This document shows positions 34,600 through 44,358 of a DNA stretch of 46,094 bases, piece by piece. Under the pieces are notes generated by a model, which was not told the DNA's origin, ran no database searches, and was given only the letters and a program-made list of their open reading frames with translations. Positions within the stretch are counted from its first letter, which is position 1, and the number at the start of each line of letters is the position of its first letter. Source of the DNA: Magnetococcales bacterium WMHbinv6 (lineage in GTDB: Bacteria > Pseudomonadota > Magnetococcia > Magnetococcales > Magnetaquicoccaceae); the NCBI GenBank assembly GCA_002753135.1, contig PDZV01000033.1, positions 1 through 46,094 of the forward strand, written 5' to 3'. A program made the position numbers and the translations under genes.

Positions 34600-35475
34600 A
34601 TGGAAAAACTCCTGATCACTGGTGCAGCCGGTTTGTTGGGCAGTTCGCTTGCTCCCTTTCTGGCACAATTGGGTTATACCGTTATCCGGCATGGCCACAC
34701 CTCCTCCCCGGTGGACGTGCGCTTTGACCTGAGCGATAGCACCGCCACCCTGGCCGCTTTGCGTACACTGCAACCGGATGTGATCCTCCATCTGGCAGCA
34801 CTGACCAACGTTGAACTGTGCGAAGAGCAACCGCAACAGGCCTATCTGGGCAATGTGCGGGGCGTTGAAAACCTCTGCCAATGGATCAGCCAACAGCAGC
34901 AGCCCTGTTTTTTGCTCCACATCTCCACCGATCATGTGTATGACGGTCCCGGCCCCCACAGCGAAGAGCATGTCTGCCTGAGCAACACCTACGCTTTTTC
35001 CAAATATACCGCCGAACAGGTGGCGGCCCGGGTTCCCGCAACCATCCTGCGCACCAACTTTTTTGGCCGCAGCCAGGCGCAAAAACGACAGAGCTTCAGC
35101 GATTGGATTGTCAACACCCTGCGTGCCGGAGAGGCGCTCAACGCAGTGACCGATATTCTCTTTTCGCCCCTCTCCATCCCCACGCTGGTCGAACAGATCG
35201 CCCTGGCCGTGCAGCACAAAAAAGTCGGTCTGTTCAACCTGGGCAGCCACGAGGGTTTTTCCAAGGCCGATTTTATCCTGCAACTGGCGGATCTGCTTGA
35301 GCTGGACAGACAACGCATCTGTCTGATCCGCGCGGCAGAACTGCCGCAAAAAACCTATCGGCCCAAAGATATGCGGATGGATCTGAGCCGCTACGAAGCG
35401 GCCTTTGCCACCACGTTACCCACCCTGAGCAGCGAACTGCAACGCATCAAGGAGCAATATCATGTTCGTTCCTGA
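34600..35475 (+). CDS. RmlD-like sugar-nucleotide reductase (SDR)
   Basis: A 291-residue extended SDR protein of the RmlD (dTDP-4-dehydrorhamnose reductase) type. The NAD(P) site 'GAAGLLG' is at residues 8-14, 'ISTDHVYDG' at 108-116 and the catalytic pair in 'YAFSK' is Tyr131 and Lys135. Its C-terminal half lacks other rhamnose-pathway neighbours (no rmlA, rmlB or rmlC here), so it more likely reduces a keto group of a nonulosonate precursor or a related deoxy sugar. Its stop overlaps the following synthase start by 14 bases, and AAGGAG within its last codons serves as that gene's ribosome-binding site. Confidence 0.85.
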   Translation: MEKLLITGAAGLLGSSLAPFLAQLGYTVIRHGHTSSPVDVRFDLSDSTATLAALRTLQPDVILHLAALTNVELCEEQPQQAYLGNVRGVENLCQWISQQQQPCFLLHISTDHVYDGPGPHSEEHVCLSNTYAFSKYTAEQVAARVPATILRTNFFGRSQAQKRQSFSDWIVNTLRAGEALNAVTDILFSPLSIPTLVEQIALAVQHKKVGLFNLGSHEGFSKADFILQLADLLELDRQRICLIRAAELPQKTYRPKDMRMDLSRYEAAFATTLPTLSSELQRIKEQYHVRS

Positions 35476-36550
35476 CAGAGAACTCACTATCGGCAACAAA
35501 ACCATCGGCCTGCACCACCCCACCTTTTTTGTCGCCGATATTGCCGCCAACCACGATGGCGATCTGGCCCGCGCCAAAGAGTTGATCCATCTGGCAGCCG
35601 AAGCGGGTGCCGACGCGGCCAAATTTCAACATTTCCGTGCCGATACCATCGTCAGCGATTATGGTTTCAAATCGCTGGGCTCCCAACTTTCGCACCAGGC
35701 CAAATGGCCCAAACCGGTGGCCGAAATTTATCGGGACGCCGAACTCAACCCGGAGTGGCTGGCGGCGCTGCAAACCTGCTGCCAGGAGGCGGGTATCGTT
35801 TTTTTCAGCAGCCCCTACGATTTTGATCTGGTCGATCGTATCGATCCCTATGTACCTGCTTACAAAATCGGCTCCGGGGACATTACCTGGCTGGAAATTA
35901 TCGAGCAGATGGCCGCCAAGGGCAAACCCTGCCTGATCGCCAGCGGAGCCTCCACGCTCGACGATGTCGATCGGGCGGTGCAAACGCTGCTCCGTCACAC
36001 CAGTAAAGTGGCCCTGATGCAGTGCAACACCAACTATACCGCCAGTCTGGAAAATCTCCGCCATATCCATCTGAATGTTCTCAAAACCTTCCGCACCCTC
36101 TACCCGGAGATGCTCCTCGGTTTGAGTGATCACACCCCCGGCCACGCCACCGTACTCGGTGCCATCGCCCTGGAGGCGCGGATTATCGAAAAACATTTTA
36201 CCGATGACACCCGCCGGCCCGGCCCGGATCATGCCTTTTCCATGGATCCGCAAAGCTGGCGCGAAATGGTCGACCGCAGCCGGGAGCTGGAAGCGGCACT
36301 CGGCAGCAGCGTCAAAATGATCGCCGACAATGAACGGGATACCGCCGTCCTGCAACGGCGCAGCATTCGCGCTGGCCGCGACCTGCCGGCTGGCACCATC
36401 CTGGAACGGAACCATCTGACCCCTTTGCGTCCTTGTCCTGCCTCGGCCATCGCGCCGCACCACCTCCCGGAGGTGGTTGGCAAACAGTTGACCCGATCCT
36501 TGCGCGCCGGAGAGCATATTCAGTGGAGCGACATCAAATCGGCATCGTGA
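35462..36550 (+). CDS. neuB: Second NeuB-family nonulosonic acid synthase
   Basis: A 362-residue sialic-acid-type synthase, without the fused oxidoreductase of the first copy. Marker segments are 'ADIAANHDGDLARAKELI' (27-44), 'AAKFQHFRADTIVSDYG', 'SSPYDFDLVDRI', 'KIGSGDITWLE', 'ASGASTLDDVD', 'GLSDHTPGHA' and 'EKHFTDDTRRPGPDHAFS', followed by a C-terminal SAF domain ('IRAGRDLPAGTILE'). The extra 'SDYGFKSLGSQLSHQAKW' insertion after the first motif is typical of a separate branch from the fused synthase, so the two copies likely take different substrates. It has a strong AAGGAG seven bases before its ATG and overlaps the glycosyltransferase gene by 28 bases. Confidence 0.92.
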   Translation: MFVPDRELTIGNKTIGLHHPTFFVADIAANHDGDLARAKELIHLAAEAGADAAKFQHFRADTIVSDYGFKSLGSQLSHQAKWPKPVAEIYRDAELNPEWLAALQTCCQEAGIVFFSSPYDFDLVDRIDPYVPAYKIGSGDITWLEIIEQMAAKGKPCLIASGASTLDDVDRAVQTLLRHTSKVALMQCNTNYTASLENLRHIHLNVLKTFRTLYPEMLLGLSDHTPGHATVLGAIALEARIIEKHFTDDTRRPGPDHAFSMDPQSWREMVDRSRELEAALGSSVKMIADNERDTAVLQRRSIRAGRDLPAGTILERNHLTPLRPCPASAIAPHHLPEVVGKQLTRSLRAGEHIQWSDIKSAS

Positions 36551-37203
36551 TTCCCGCCTACAACGAGGAACAGAGCATTCTCCAGGTGATTGAAAAAATC
36601 AGCCGCTTTGGTCTGCCCATCGTCGTCAACGATGCCTCGGTCGACCAGACGGCAGCCATTGCCCGCAACGCGGGGGCTGAGGTGGTCACACATGCCAGCA
36701 ATCAGGGCTACGATGCGGCCCTCAACAGCGGCTTTGCCCGGGCAGAGGCGCTCGGCTGCCAATGGGTGATCACCATCGATGCCGATGGCCAACACCCCCC
36801 GGAACTGCTGCAAACCTTCATCGACCATCTGCAGGCCGGGGCCGATCTGGTGGCCGGTATCCGCAACGAACAGCAACGGTTGGCCGAATGGCTGTTCAGC
36901 CTTTTCACCCGCTGGCGCTATGGCCTGGCCGACCCGCTGTGCGGTATGAAAGGGTATCAGATGAGCCTCTACCGCCAACTGGGCCATTTTGACGCCTATC
37001 AATCGATCGGCACCGAACTGCTGCTCTTTGCCCTGCATAATGGCAGGCGGTGCGTTCAGGTGCCGGTCAACTCCCGCAAACGGGTCGGCGTCTCCCGCTT
37101 CGGGCGTGCCTTGCTCGGCAATTACCGCATTTTGCGCGCCATGTTGCTCGCCCTGGTCACTATTCGTACCCTGCCAACCCCGTCACAGGATCGTTCATCA
37201 TGA
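36523..37203 (+). CDS. Family 2 glycosyltransferase
   Basis: A 226-residue GT-A enzyme similar to dolichol/polyprenol-phosphate sugar transferases. It has 'IVIPAYNEEQSIL' (8-20), 'VVNDASVDQTAAIA' and the metal-binding DAD at 86-88 in 'ITIDADGQHPPEL', then 'DPLCGMKGYQ'. No membrane helices follow the catalytic domain, so it appears soluble or peripheral. I chose GTG 36523, which has GGAGAG eight bases upstream and lies inside the synthase gene; the open frame extends to 36433. It ends with an ATGA overlap to the cytidylyltransferase gene. It may add a sugar to a lipid carrier or to the glycan in the same pathway. Confidence 0.88.
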   Translation: MERHQIGIVIPAYNEEQSILQVIEKISRFGLPIVVNDASVDQTAAIARNAGAEVVTHASNQGYDAALNSGFARAEALGCQWVITIDADGQHPPELLQTFIDHLQAGADLVAGIRNEQQRLAEWLFSLFTRWRYGLADPLCGMKGYQMSLYRQLGHFDAYQSIGTELLLFALHNGRRCVQVPVNSRKRVGVSRFGRALLGNYRILRAMLLALVTIRTLPTPSQDRSS

Positions 37204-37898
37204 GTATCGCCATCATTCCGGCCCGTGGGGGTAGCAAGCGCATTCCTGGCAAAAATATCAAGCTCTTTCTTGGCAAACCACTGATTCATTATTCCATTGC
37301 CGCCGCCCTGCAGAGCGGACTCTTTACCCGGGTGGTGGTCTCCACCGACTCCGAAGAGATTGCCCGCGTCGCCGAAGAGGCCGGGGCAGAAATTCCTTTT
37401 CTGCGCCCCGCCACCCTGGCCGACGATTTTGTCACCAGCATCGACGTGGCCCAGCACGCCATCCAAACCTTGGGCGGCAGCGAACGCTATGCCCGCTTTT
37501 GCTTTATCTACGCCACCGCCCCCTTCATCCAGCCACAGGCGCTTGCCCAGGGGGCGCAACTGCAGCAGCAGCACCAGTGCAGCTCGGTCTTTACCGTCTC
37601 CAGCTTTGCCTCCCCGATTCATCGCGCTTTAAAGTTGGAAGAAAACGGCTGCCTCCGCATGTTTTGGCCAGAACATGAACGCACCCGCAGCAACGATCTG
37701 CCGGAAGCCTATTTTGATGCCGGTCAATTTTATTGGCTGGAGACGGCGCGATTTCTCAAGCAACCGGCCTTCTTCTCTGCAGACGCCCGCCCCTTGCTGC
37801 TGCCCCGTTATCTGGTGCAGGATATAGACACGCCGGAAGATTGGGAAAATGCTGAATTTTTGTTTCAGGCCCTGCAACTGCGCGGCCTGCTGTCATAG
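37200..37898 (+). CDS. pseF: Pseudaminic acid cytidylyltransferase (PseF-type)
   Basis: A 232-residue CTP-dependent enzyme that makes the CMP-activated form of a nonulosonic acid. Its N-terminal 'IIPARGGSKRIPGKNIKLF' is the nucleotide-binding signature; 'STDSEEIARVAEEAGAEIPF' and 'FIYATAPFIQP' are characteristic of PseF rather than NeuA. 'DIDTPEDWENAEF' closes the active site. The ATG overlaps the preceding stop as ATGA. It most likely serves the synthase at 35462-36550 and completes a second sugar-activation set. It is convergent with the CgeB-like gene, 12 bases away. Confidence 0.9.
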   Translation: MSIAIIPARGGSKRIPGKNIKLFLGKPLIHYSIAAALQSGLFTRVVVSTDSEEIARVAEEAGAEIPFLRPATLADDFVTSIDVAQHAIQTLGGSERYARFCFIYATAPFIQPQALAQGAQLQQQHQCSSVFTVSSFASPIHRALKLEENGCLRMFWPEHERTRSNDLPEAYFDAGQFYWLETARFLKQPAFFSADARPLLLPRYLVQDIDTPEDWENAEFLFQALQLRGLLS

Positions 37899-37910
37899 CC
37901 GGGGCAACGA

Positions 37911-40073
37911 CTACCCCCAGAGAAATTGATCCAGATAACCGATCAACTTGCCATCATGATACTGTTCGCGGGCATAGGCGCTGCCACGGGCGCGGATGGC
38001 CTCGGCACCCTCCGGATCCTCCAGCAGAAAACGACAGATGGCCGCCAATTCGGCAATGGATTGAAATTCCAGATAGTGTTCCCCCGGGGTAAAAAAGAGG
38101 TGCATCTCCGGGCTGTACTCCTGCACCAGCAAGGCACCATTCAACGGGGCCTCAAAACTGCGATGGGTGACGATACATTGCAGGTTGGGCTTGCGCGTCA
38201 TGTTCAACACCACCGTGGCAGCATGCAGCCCCTGCTTGTGCTGCGCATAGGTGTGCAGCGCCTGCTCACCACGGGTCATGGTGCATTGCCCCTGGTGAAA
38301 CACCCCTTTGGCGTCCAGAAACGGATGCTGCTGATAGACCACCGGTAACGACAACTGCTCGGTCAACAGCGGCCAAAAGGCACGAAACCAGAGTGCCGGA
38401 TTGATCCAGTTGCCAACATAACGAATTTCCGCCGCCAGAGGAGGATCCGGCGGGCCAAAAAAACCGGCATGCGGCAGGGGGGTGCGCAACACTTTCCCCA
38501 CAAAGGGGGGCATCTCCCACACCCGATGCAACGGAATGTCGGACATCCAAAAAACATCCAACAGATTCATGATCTCATGCACCATGGGATGAAAGGCAAA
38601 TCCTTCCCACCTGCCAAACAGACGATTGTTGATGGTCCAGGCATCCAGCGACAAGGCCACTATTTTGATCGACGGCATCTCTTGCCGAAACAAGCGCAAC
38701 AACTCAGACGTTGTCGGACGACCTTGCATAATCTGGTCAAAACGGGTCACAAACAGATCGGCTTGCAAGCGCTGACACAACTGCATCGCTTCATACATCT
38801 GCGTCAGCAACCAGCCTCTGCCATCGGTGTTGGTATGAATCGGGAAAATGGTTACCTGCCAGCCATAGGCCAGCATCGCCTGCTCCAGGCGGTGCAACAC
38901 GTAGGAGTCAACCATGAAAAAGACCGCATGCCGCGCCTGCGCTGGACGACTCGGCAAGGCAAAAGAGAGCCGCTGGCTGCGGGTGGCCGCCGCCAGACGC
39001 TGCAAACTTGCCCGATTTATCTCTGTCACTTCCGCCTGCTGATCAAACACGGTTTGCAGCTCTGGCACAATCGCCTTGGCGATGGCCAGAAGGGCAAACT
39101 GCTCTTGCCGGCTCGCCCCCAGCCAACCCCCCTTTTCGCGCAACAGATGTTCGATCAACGGGGCAAAGTTGTGGGTATAGATTTCATCACGTTGGGCATC
39201 GGAAAACCTCTCAGACCAGCTCTGCAGCTGCTCCAGACCACGAATATAACTATTATTATCCTGATAAAGCAAGCCGGCAAGGGATAAAACAACGCTGATT
39301 AACCAGTACCGCTCTCCAGAGTGGTCCAACAGTCGCGCCAACAAAAATGCCGTCTCGAGTGCCGGTGGTTTAAGTTTCAGCAGATCGTGCAGCAGCGTCA
39401 ATAGTTGTCCGATGGTAAACTGGCCGTTGCTAAAAAAATGCTGTAACTTTTGCTCCGCATCCTGTGGCTCACTCGCCAGCAGCACAACCCTCTGCAACAG
39501 CTCTTCCGCCGTCGCCTGTCGCCACACTCTCTCGTCTGTCGCCACCGGCTTTGCCACCTCCTCGCCGGCGGCTTGCTTGCGTGCAACCTGATCGATGATG
39601 GCAACCATCTTGTGCCGGATGGCAGGATCGAACCTCTCCCCGGATTGTGCCACCAGCCTGCGCAGAATGGGAATCACCTGCTCCTGCAGCAAAGCGTTCG
39701 GCCTTGCCGGGTGCCACTGTTGTACACTCTCCTGCAACTCGCTCAAACCGAGAAGTGCTTCCGGCAAATAACCATAACTGATGCCGCCCAGGCTTAAAGA
39801 GAGGGCAATTTCATCGGAGCGTTTGCCGCTGCGGTGCCACATCATTGCCAAAAAAAAGGCGGCTCTGAGGCGATTGCTTTTGAGCAGGGCGCGCAAGGCA
39901 GCCAACAGATCGGCATCTGGAAAGGAGTGGCTGCGCAGATAGCGGTTCAGCTCAGCAAGCTGGTTTTCTGCATCCAGACGCAATATGGTTGTCAACAACG
40001 CCTCTGCCACCATGACCGAACCTGTTTCGCTCTCCGTCACCGATCTGCCGCCCGATGCGCTCGTCGCGCTCAT
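37911..40073 (-). CDS. CgeB-like glycosyltransferase with two N-terminal helical modules
   Basis: A 720-residue protein. The C-terminal 350 residues look like a family 1-type glycosyltransferase of the CgeB branch: the end reads 'HRSFEAPLNGALLVQEYSPE', then 'LFFTPGEHYLEF' and 'LLEDPEGAEAIRARGSAYA', the donor-binding segment of that group. 'FMVDSYVLHRLEQAMLAYGW' opens the Rossmann domain. The N-terminal 340 residues carry two copies (55-164 and 222-339) of the helical module also found in the two 497-residue island proteins ('NRLRAAFFLAMMW', 'LSLSLGGISYG'; 'LETAFLLARLL', 'VLSLAGLLYQ'). No membrane segment is visible. The start overlaps the upstream gene's stop as ATGA; Met21 is an alternative start. 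It probably adds a sugar to the same target as the other island transferases. Confidence 0.82.
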   Translation of the reverse strand: MSATSASGGRSVTESETGSVMVAEALLTTILRLDAENQLAELNRYLRSHSFPDADLLAALRALLKSNRLRAAFFLAMMWHRSGKRSDEIALSLSLGGISYGYLPEALLGLSELQESVQQWHPARPNALLQEQVIPILRRLVAQSGERFDPAIRHKMVAIIDQVARKQAAGEEVAKPVATDERVWRQATAEELLQRVVLLASEPQDAEQKLQHFFSNGQFTIGQLLTLLHDLLKLKPPALETAFLLARLLDHSGERYWLISVVLSLAGLLYQDNNSYIRGLEQLQSWSERFSDAQRDEIYTHNFAPLIEHLLREKGGWLGASRQEQFALLAIAKAIVPELQTVFDQQAEVTEINRASLQRLAAATRSQRLSFALPSRPAQARHAVFFMVDSYVLHRLEQAMLAYGWQVTIFPIHTNTDGRGWLLTQMYEAMQLCQRLQADLFVTRFDQIMQGRPTTSELLRLFRQEMPSIKIVALSLDAWTINNRLFGRWEGFAFHPMVHEIMNLLDVFWMSDIPLHRVWEMPPFVGKVLRTPLPHAGFFGPPDPPLAAEIRYVGNWINPALWFRAFWPLLTEQLSLPVVYQQHPFLDAKGVFHQGQCTMTRGEQALHTYAQHKQGLHAATVVLNMTRKPNLQCIVTHRSFEAPLNGALLVQEYSPEMHLFFTPGEHYLEFQSIAELAAICRFLLEDPEGAEAIRARGSAYAREQYHDGKLIGYLDQFLWG

Positions 40074-41305
40074 CCCTCCGGGGCAGAGCGCTCACCGCTC
40101 TGCCTGCTGCTGGCGATTTGCGCCTGCAGCCACGCCACATGGCGTTGATCCTCTTCTGTCCATTGCCGCTTCATATCCCCCGAACCGTCAGAGACCCCGA
40201 AAAAGCGCGTCGGTTGGCGGTAATTGTCGACAATCAAATCTCCGGCCAACCCCATGTGACCGCCGGAAATCAGACAGACCCCGTCCGTCCAGGCCTGCCG
40301 TCCCATCTCGACCGACAAATAGGCCCGGTTGCGCTCCATCGCCGCCACCAGGCCATCGATACTGGAGGTAATATCACAGCGATAGATCGGAATGCCGCTT
40401 TCGATGGCCCGTTGCACGGTTTCGGCCATAAAACACCCCTTGCCGACATCGATCAACAGCCCCCCCTCTTTCAACCCTTGCACCATCTCCCAGTGGATCA
40501 CCGCCTGGCCATTGGTACAGCCGATAATGGCATCGGCATACAAACAGGCCTGCAGCGGATCCTGATTGTAATGGACCGTGGCCAAGGTTGAACCCGGTTT
40601 GACCAGATTCAGCACATCGGCCATCAACATGCCACGGGCCAGATCGCGCCGCACAATCTCCACCGAACTGCCACTCTCCACCAGTTTCAGGGCCAGCTTG
40701 AAACCAATATTGCCCGCCCCGATAATGGCAAATTTGCGCCCGCTCAACACCTTGAACCAGGAGGTCAACTGCAGCCAGACCGCATCGACGGTAATATCGT
40801 TCGCCTTGAATTCCTGAAATTTGCTGTGACGCAGAAAGCGGGCGCAGGCAGCACTCAAATTGCCCATTTCGACGTAGCTTTTGGTGATTTGGGTACTCGG
40901 CGGCGGGGTAATGCCAAAATGTTGCAACAGCTCTGCCGGTCGACCATACTGGATACCGATTTTTTTCTCGGCATCCACCAGCACCATGTCGACCAGACCA
41001 TCGACCAGGGAGCAGGCCAACAACGCCTGACTCTGGGAAAAGACCACCACGCCACCGATATGGCCATGCACAATCGTGCGGATGGGGGTCAAATAGGGCC
41101 AGCGGTTGGCGGGAACTTTGACCGTGGAGCTGATGGTAAAGATGGCCAGGCGTCCGCTCTGGTGCGCCAGGGTGTGCAGTTCGCGGACATGACCTTCAAC
41201 CTGCACGGCCCACCGTTTCAGGTATGCCAGATCCTCTTCTGTGCGCCAGCCCGCCTCACCATCACTCGCCACGTTGCCGACTCCATCCTCTGATCGCTTG
41301 AGCAA
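40070..41305 (-). CDS. NAD(P)-binding Rossmann protein of unknown function
   Basis: A 411-residue protein with a clear dinucleotide-binding centre, 'KFAIIGAGNIGFKLALKLVE' at 191-210, followed by an Arg-rich turn ('IVRRDL') that would suit NADP. The surrounding layout resembles adenosylhomocysteinase, alanine dehydrogenase or glutamyl-tRNA reductase-type folds ('ADAIIGCTNGQAVI', 'GGLLIDVGKGCF'), but I cannot name the family. The N-terminal 150 residues have no motif that I know. TTG is used as start at 41305; a nearby in-frame GTG is possible and the exact start is uncertain. Its stop overlaps the CgeB-like gene start, and the PtmA-like SDR gene is 50 bases upstream, so it belongs to that three-gene unit. 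Confidence 0.78.
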   Translation of the reverse strand: MLKRSEDGVGNVASDGEAGWRTEEDLAYLKRWAVQVEGHVRELHTLAHQSGRLAIFTISSTVKVPANRWPYLTPIRTIVHGHIGGVVVFSQSQALLACSLVDGLVDMVLVDAEKKIGIQYGRPAELLQHFGITPPPSTQITKSYVEMGNLSAACARFLRHSKFQEFKANDITVDAVWLQLTSWFKVLSGRKFAIIGAGNIGFKLALKLVESGSSVEIVRRDLARGMLMADVLNLVKPGSTLATVHYNQDPLQACLYADAIIGCTNGQAVIHWEMVQGLKEGGLLIDVGKGCFMAETVQRAIESGIPIYRCDITSSIDGLVAAMERNRAYLSVEMGRQAWTDGVCLISGGHMGLAGDLIVDNYRQPTRFFGVSDGSGDMKRQWTEEDQRHVAWLQAQIASSRQSGERSAPEG

Positions 41306-41355
41306 AACCTGCCGGGCAGCCCACTGACACGACGCTCAGTAGCGCACAACAGACC

Positions 41356-42114
41356 CTACCAGGATAACCGTCCCCCATCGATAATCAGATTTTGACCGGT
41401 CATGTAGCTGGACTCTTCGCTGGCCAGAAACAGGGCGGCACCGTTCAACTCCTCTTCCTGCCCCATGCGGGCCATGGGAACGCCACGGCTGTAATGCGCG
41501 ACAAAATCCTCCCCTTGCCGGTTATAGACGCCGCCCGGACTGATACAGTTGACCCGAATACCATACGGGGCCAAATGGACGGCAAAATAACGGGTCATCT
41601 GGATGATGCCCGCTTTGGAGGCGCTGTAGCATTCGGAATTTTTGCGGTTGCAATCGGTATAAATACGCGGATCACTGCTGACCACACCATAGATGGAGCC
41701 GATATTGATGATGCTGCCCCCTTGTCCGCTCTGGCGCATCAACTGCGATCCCTGTTGTATGCAGAGAAAAGTCCCCCCGGTGTTGACCTGCAACACGCGC
41801 ATGAAATCGGCAAAAGAGCGCTCCTCGAAGGGCTCAAAAACGGCGATGCCAGCATTGTTGATCAATATATCCAGCCGTCCAGAGCGGGCCGCAATTTTTC
41901 CCATCACCGCCTGCACCGACTGCGGCTCGCCGACATCGACCACCCAGCCGTGGTGCTGCGGGCCGGGCAGAGTCTCGGCCAACTGCTGACAACGGGCCTG
42001 CTCCAGATCGGTCACCCAGACCTCTGCCCCTGCTGCCGCCAACGCCTGGCAAAATTGACGCCCCAGTTGACCCGTTGCCCCGGTCACCATGGCAACTTTA
42101 CCCTGCAGTCTCAC
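41356..42114 (-). CDS. PtmA-like short-chain dehydrogenase (flagellin-glycosylation type)
   Basis: A 252-residue classical SDR. The cofactor site 'TGATGQLG' is at 11-18, 'NNAG' at 86-89, and the catalytic Ser140, Tyr163 and Lys167 are in place ('YSASK'). The segments 'IINIGSIYGVVSSDPRIY' and 'NCISPGGVYNRQGEDF' resemble PtmA, the SDR of the Campylobacter flagellin legionaminic acid locus, more than general ketoacyl reductases. This link is from memory of the family. The gene lies just downstream of a strong terminator after pnp, so it likely has its own promoter or depends on read-through. It heads the leftward unit with the Rossmann and CgeB-like genes. Confidence 0.82.
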   Translation of the reverse strand: MRLQGKVAMVTGATGQLGRQFCQALAAAGAEVWVTDLEQARCQQLAETLPGPQHHGWVVDVGEPQSVQAVMGKIAARSGRLDILINNAGIAVFEPFEERSFADFMRVLQVNTGGTFLCIQQGSQLMRQSGQGGSIINIGSIYGVVSSDPRIYTDCNRKNSECYSASKAGIIQMTRYFAVHLAPYGIRVNCISPGGVYNRQGEDFVAHYSRGVPMARMGQEEELNGAALFLASEESSYMTGQNLIIDGGRLSW

Positions 42115-42136
42115 CGTTGTTCACCCCATCTGCGTT

Positions 42137-42164
42137 CACAAACAAGGGGGCGAAATCGCCCCCC
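42137..42164 (-). terminator. Rho-independent terminator of pnp
   Basis: On the minus strand an 8-bp stem (42146-42153 with 42156-42163; 7 bp with a realistic ATTT loop) of GGGGGCG type is followed by TTGTTTGT. It lies 14 bases after the pnp stop and before the SDR start, marking the edge between the housekeeping block and the island. Confidence 0.75.
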
Positions 42165-42177
42165 GTCTGATCAACTG

Positions 42178-44253
42178 TTACACATCCTTCATGGTCAATT
42201 TGATGCGTCCCTGGCGGTCCACATCCAACACCTTCACCTTGACCACATCCCCCTCTTTGACCACATCGGTCACCTTGGCCACCCGTTGCCCGGAGAGCTG
42301 GGAAATGTGGACCAGACCATCCTTGTTGGGCAAAATGTTGACGAAAGCCCCAAAATCGGTGATCCGTACCACCTTGCCTTCATAGACCTGACCCGCTTCC
42401 ACCTCTTCGACAATACGCCGGATGATGATTTCCGCCGCCTTGGCGCTCTGCCCGTCCACCGCCGCAATGGTGATGGTGCCATCATCGGTAATGTCAATCT
42501 GGCAACCGGTCTCCTCGGTAATGCCCCGAATCACCTTGCCACCGGAACCGATCACTTCGCGGATTTTGTCCGGATTGATCTTCATGGTGAAAATGCGCGG
42601 GGCATAGGTCGACAGCTCGGCACGCGGGGCGGCCAGGGTGCTTTGCATCCGCTCCAGAATGTGAATGCGTCCCGCCCGCGCCTGGCGCAGGGCCACCGCC
42701 ATGATCTCCCGGTTGATACCGGTGATTTTGATATCCATCTGCAAGGCGGTAATGCCCTCGGCGTTGCCGGCCACCTTGAAATCCATATCGCCGAAATGGT
42801 CCTCATCACCCATGATGTCGGACAAAACCGCAAAGCGCTCCCCTTCCTTGACCAAACCCATGGCAATACCGGCCACCGGGGCCGAGATCGGCACCCCGGC
42901 ATCCATCATCGCCATCACCACCCCACAGACCGTGGCCATCGACGAAGAGCCGTTCGATTCGGTAATTTCAGAAATGGCCCGGATGGTATAGGGGAAGGAC
43001 TCTTTTCCCGGCAGAATGGCCGACATCGCACGGGAGGCCAATTTGCCATGGCCGATCTCCCGCCGACCCGGTGCCCCCAACCGTCCGGTCTCGCCGACAC
43101 TGTAGGGCGGGAAGGTGTAATTCAGATAGAAGGCATCCCGCGATTCGCCATCCAGACTTTCGACAATCTGCTCGTCGCGACCGGTGCCCAAAGTCACCAC
43201 CGCCAGAGCTTGCGTCTCGCCACGGGTAAAGAGGGCCGAACCATGCACCCGGGGCAACAGACCCACTTCGCTGACAATCGGACGCACATCGGTCAAACCA
43301 CGGCCATCGATGCGCGCGCCGCTGGACAAAATGCGTTCGCGAATCACCTCCGCCTCCAGATGGCCAAAAATGGAGGCCACCTCTCCGGCCACCGCGCCGT
43401 TTTCCGCCGACAACGCCGCCACCGCCCGCTTGCGGCACTCGCCCACCACACTCTGCCGGGTCAATTTTTCCACCACCTGATAGGCGTTGCGAATCTCTTC
43501 CAGATAGCCTTGGCGCACCTGCTGCTCCAGGGCGGCATTGACCACCGGCGGCTCCACCACCATGCGCGGTTTGCCACACGCCGCCGCCAACTCGCGAATC
43601 AAAGCCACCACCGGCTGAAAACCTTCAAAGCCAAACATCACCGCATCGAGCATCTCCTCTTCACTGAGGAAATCCACCTCCGACTCCACCATGGTCACCG
43701 CTTTGTCAGTACCGGCCACCACCAAATCCAGACGACTGCTGGCCATCTGCTCAAAGGTTGGATTCAACACCAGTTGCCCCTCAATATGGGCCACCCGCGC
43801 CCCGCCGATCGGACCATCAAAGGGCAAACCGGAAATGGCCAAAGCCGCCGAAGCACCGATCATGGCCGGAATATCCGGTTGATGCACCCCATCATAGGAA
43901 AGCACCGTGGCCACCACCTGCGTATCCAGGGTATACCCCTTGGGAAACAGAGGACGCAGCGGACGATCGATCAGACGCGAAGTCAGGATCTCCTTATCGG
44001 AAGGGCGCGTTTCGCGCTTGATGAATCCGCCCGGAATCCGGCCAGCTGCCCAGGTCCGCTCCTGATAATGCACCCCCAACGGAAAAAAATCGGCCCCCGG
44101 ACGAACCGTTTTGTCCGCCGTGGCACAGACCAGCACCATCGTCTCGCCGTAGGTTACCAATACCGCCCCATCTGCCTGCCGTGCCAGACGACCCGTTTCC
44201 AGGGTGATTTCACTCGTACCAAATTGGACACTTTTCCTGACAATCTTGAACAT
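42178..44253 (-). CDS. pnp: Polyribonucleotide nucleotidyltransferase (PNPase)
   Basis: A 691-residue phosphorolytic 3'-to-5' exoribonuclease. Two RNase PH domains fill the first 550 residues; the active-site segment is '[16 protein letters not shown]'. A KH domain follows ('[15 protein letters not shown]', '[13 protein letters not shown]'), then an S1 RNA-binding domain ('[17 protein letters not shown]', '[10 protein letters not shown]'). ATG 44253 ('[12 protein letters not shown]') has AGAGG upstream and gives the normal N-terminus; the open frame extends to 44343. It lies downstream of rpsO, separated by 170 bases that include a large hairpin, the usual arrangement for RNase III control in E. 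coli, and is closed by a terminator. Confidence 0.97.
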   Translation of the reverse strand: MFKIVRKSVQFGTSEITLETGRLARQADGAVLVTYGETMVLVCATADKTVRPGADFFPLGVHYQERTWAAGRIPGGFIKRETRPSDKEILTSRLIDRPLRPLFPKGYTLDTQVVATVLSYDGVHQPDIPAMIGASAALAISGLPFDGPIGGARVAHIEGQLVLNPTFEQMASSRLDLVVAGTDKAVTMVESEVDFLSEEEMLDAVMFGFEGFQPVVALIRELAAACGKPRMVVEPPVVNAALEQQVRQGYLEEIRNAYQVVEKLTRQSVVGECRKRAVAALSAENGAVAGEVASIFGHLEAEVIRERILSSGARIDGRGLTDVRPIVSEVGLLPRVHGSALFTRGETQALAVVTLGTGRDEQIVESLDGESRDAFYLNYTFPPYSVGETGRLGAPGRREIGHGKLASRAMSAILPGKESFPYTIRAISEITESNGSSSMATVCGVVMAMMDAGVPISAPVAGIAMGLVKEGERFAVLSDIMGDEDHFGDMDFKVAGNAEGITALQMDIKITGINREIMAVALRQARAGRIHILERMQSTLAAPRAELSTYAPRIFTMKINPDKIREVIGSGGKVIRGITEETGCQIDITDDGTITIAAVDGQSAKAAEIIIRRIVEEVEAGQVYEGKVVRITDFGAFVNILPNKDGLVHISQLSGQRVAKVTDVVKEGDVVKVKVLDVDRQGRIKLTMKDV

Positions 44254-44358
44254 ATCGCCTCTTTTCCCCAAATGCGGATACACCCCTGTGTATCCCTGTA
44301 TTATTTTTCCGTTTCCCAATGGCCTGTTGCGCTGCGGCAGCAAAATGCCGAACAGGGG

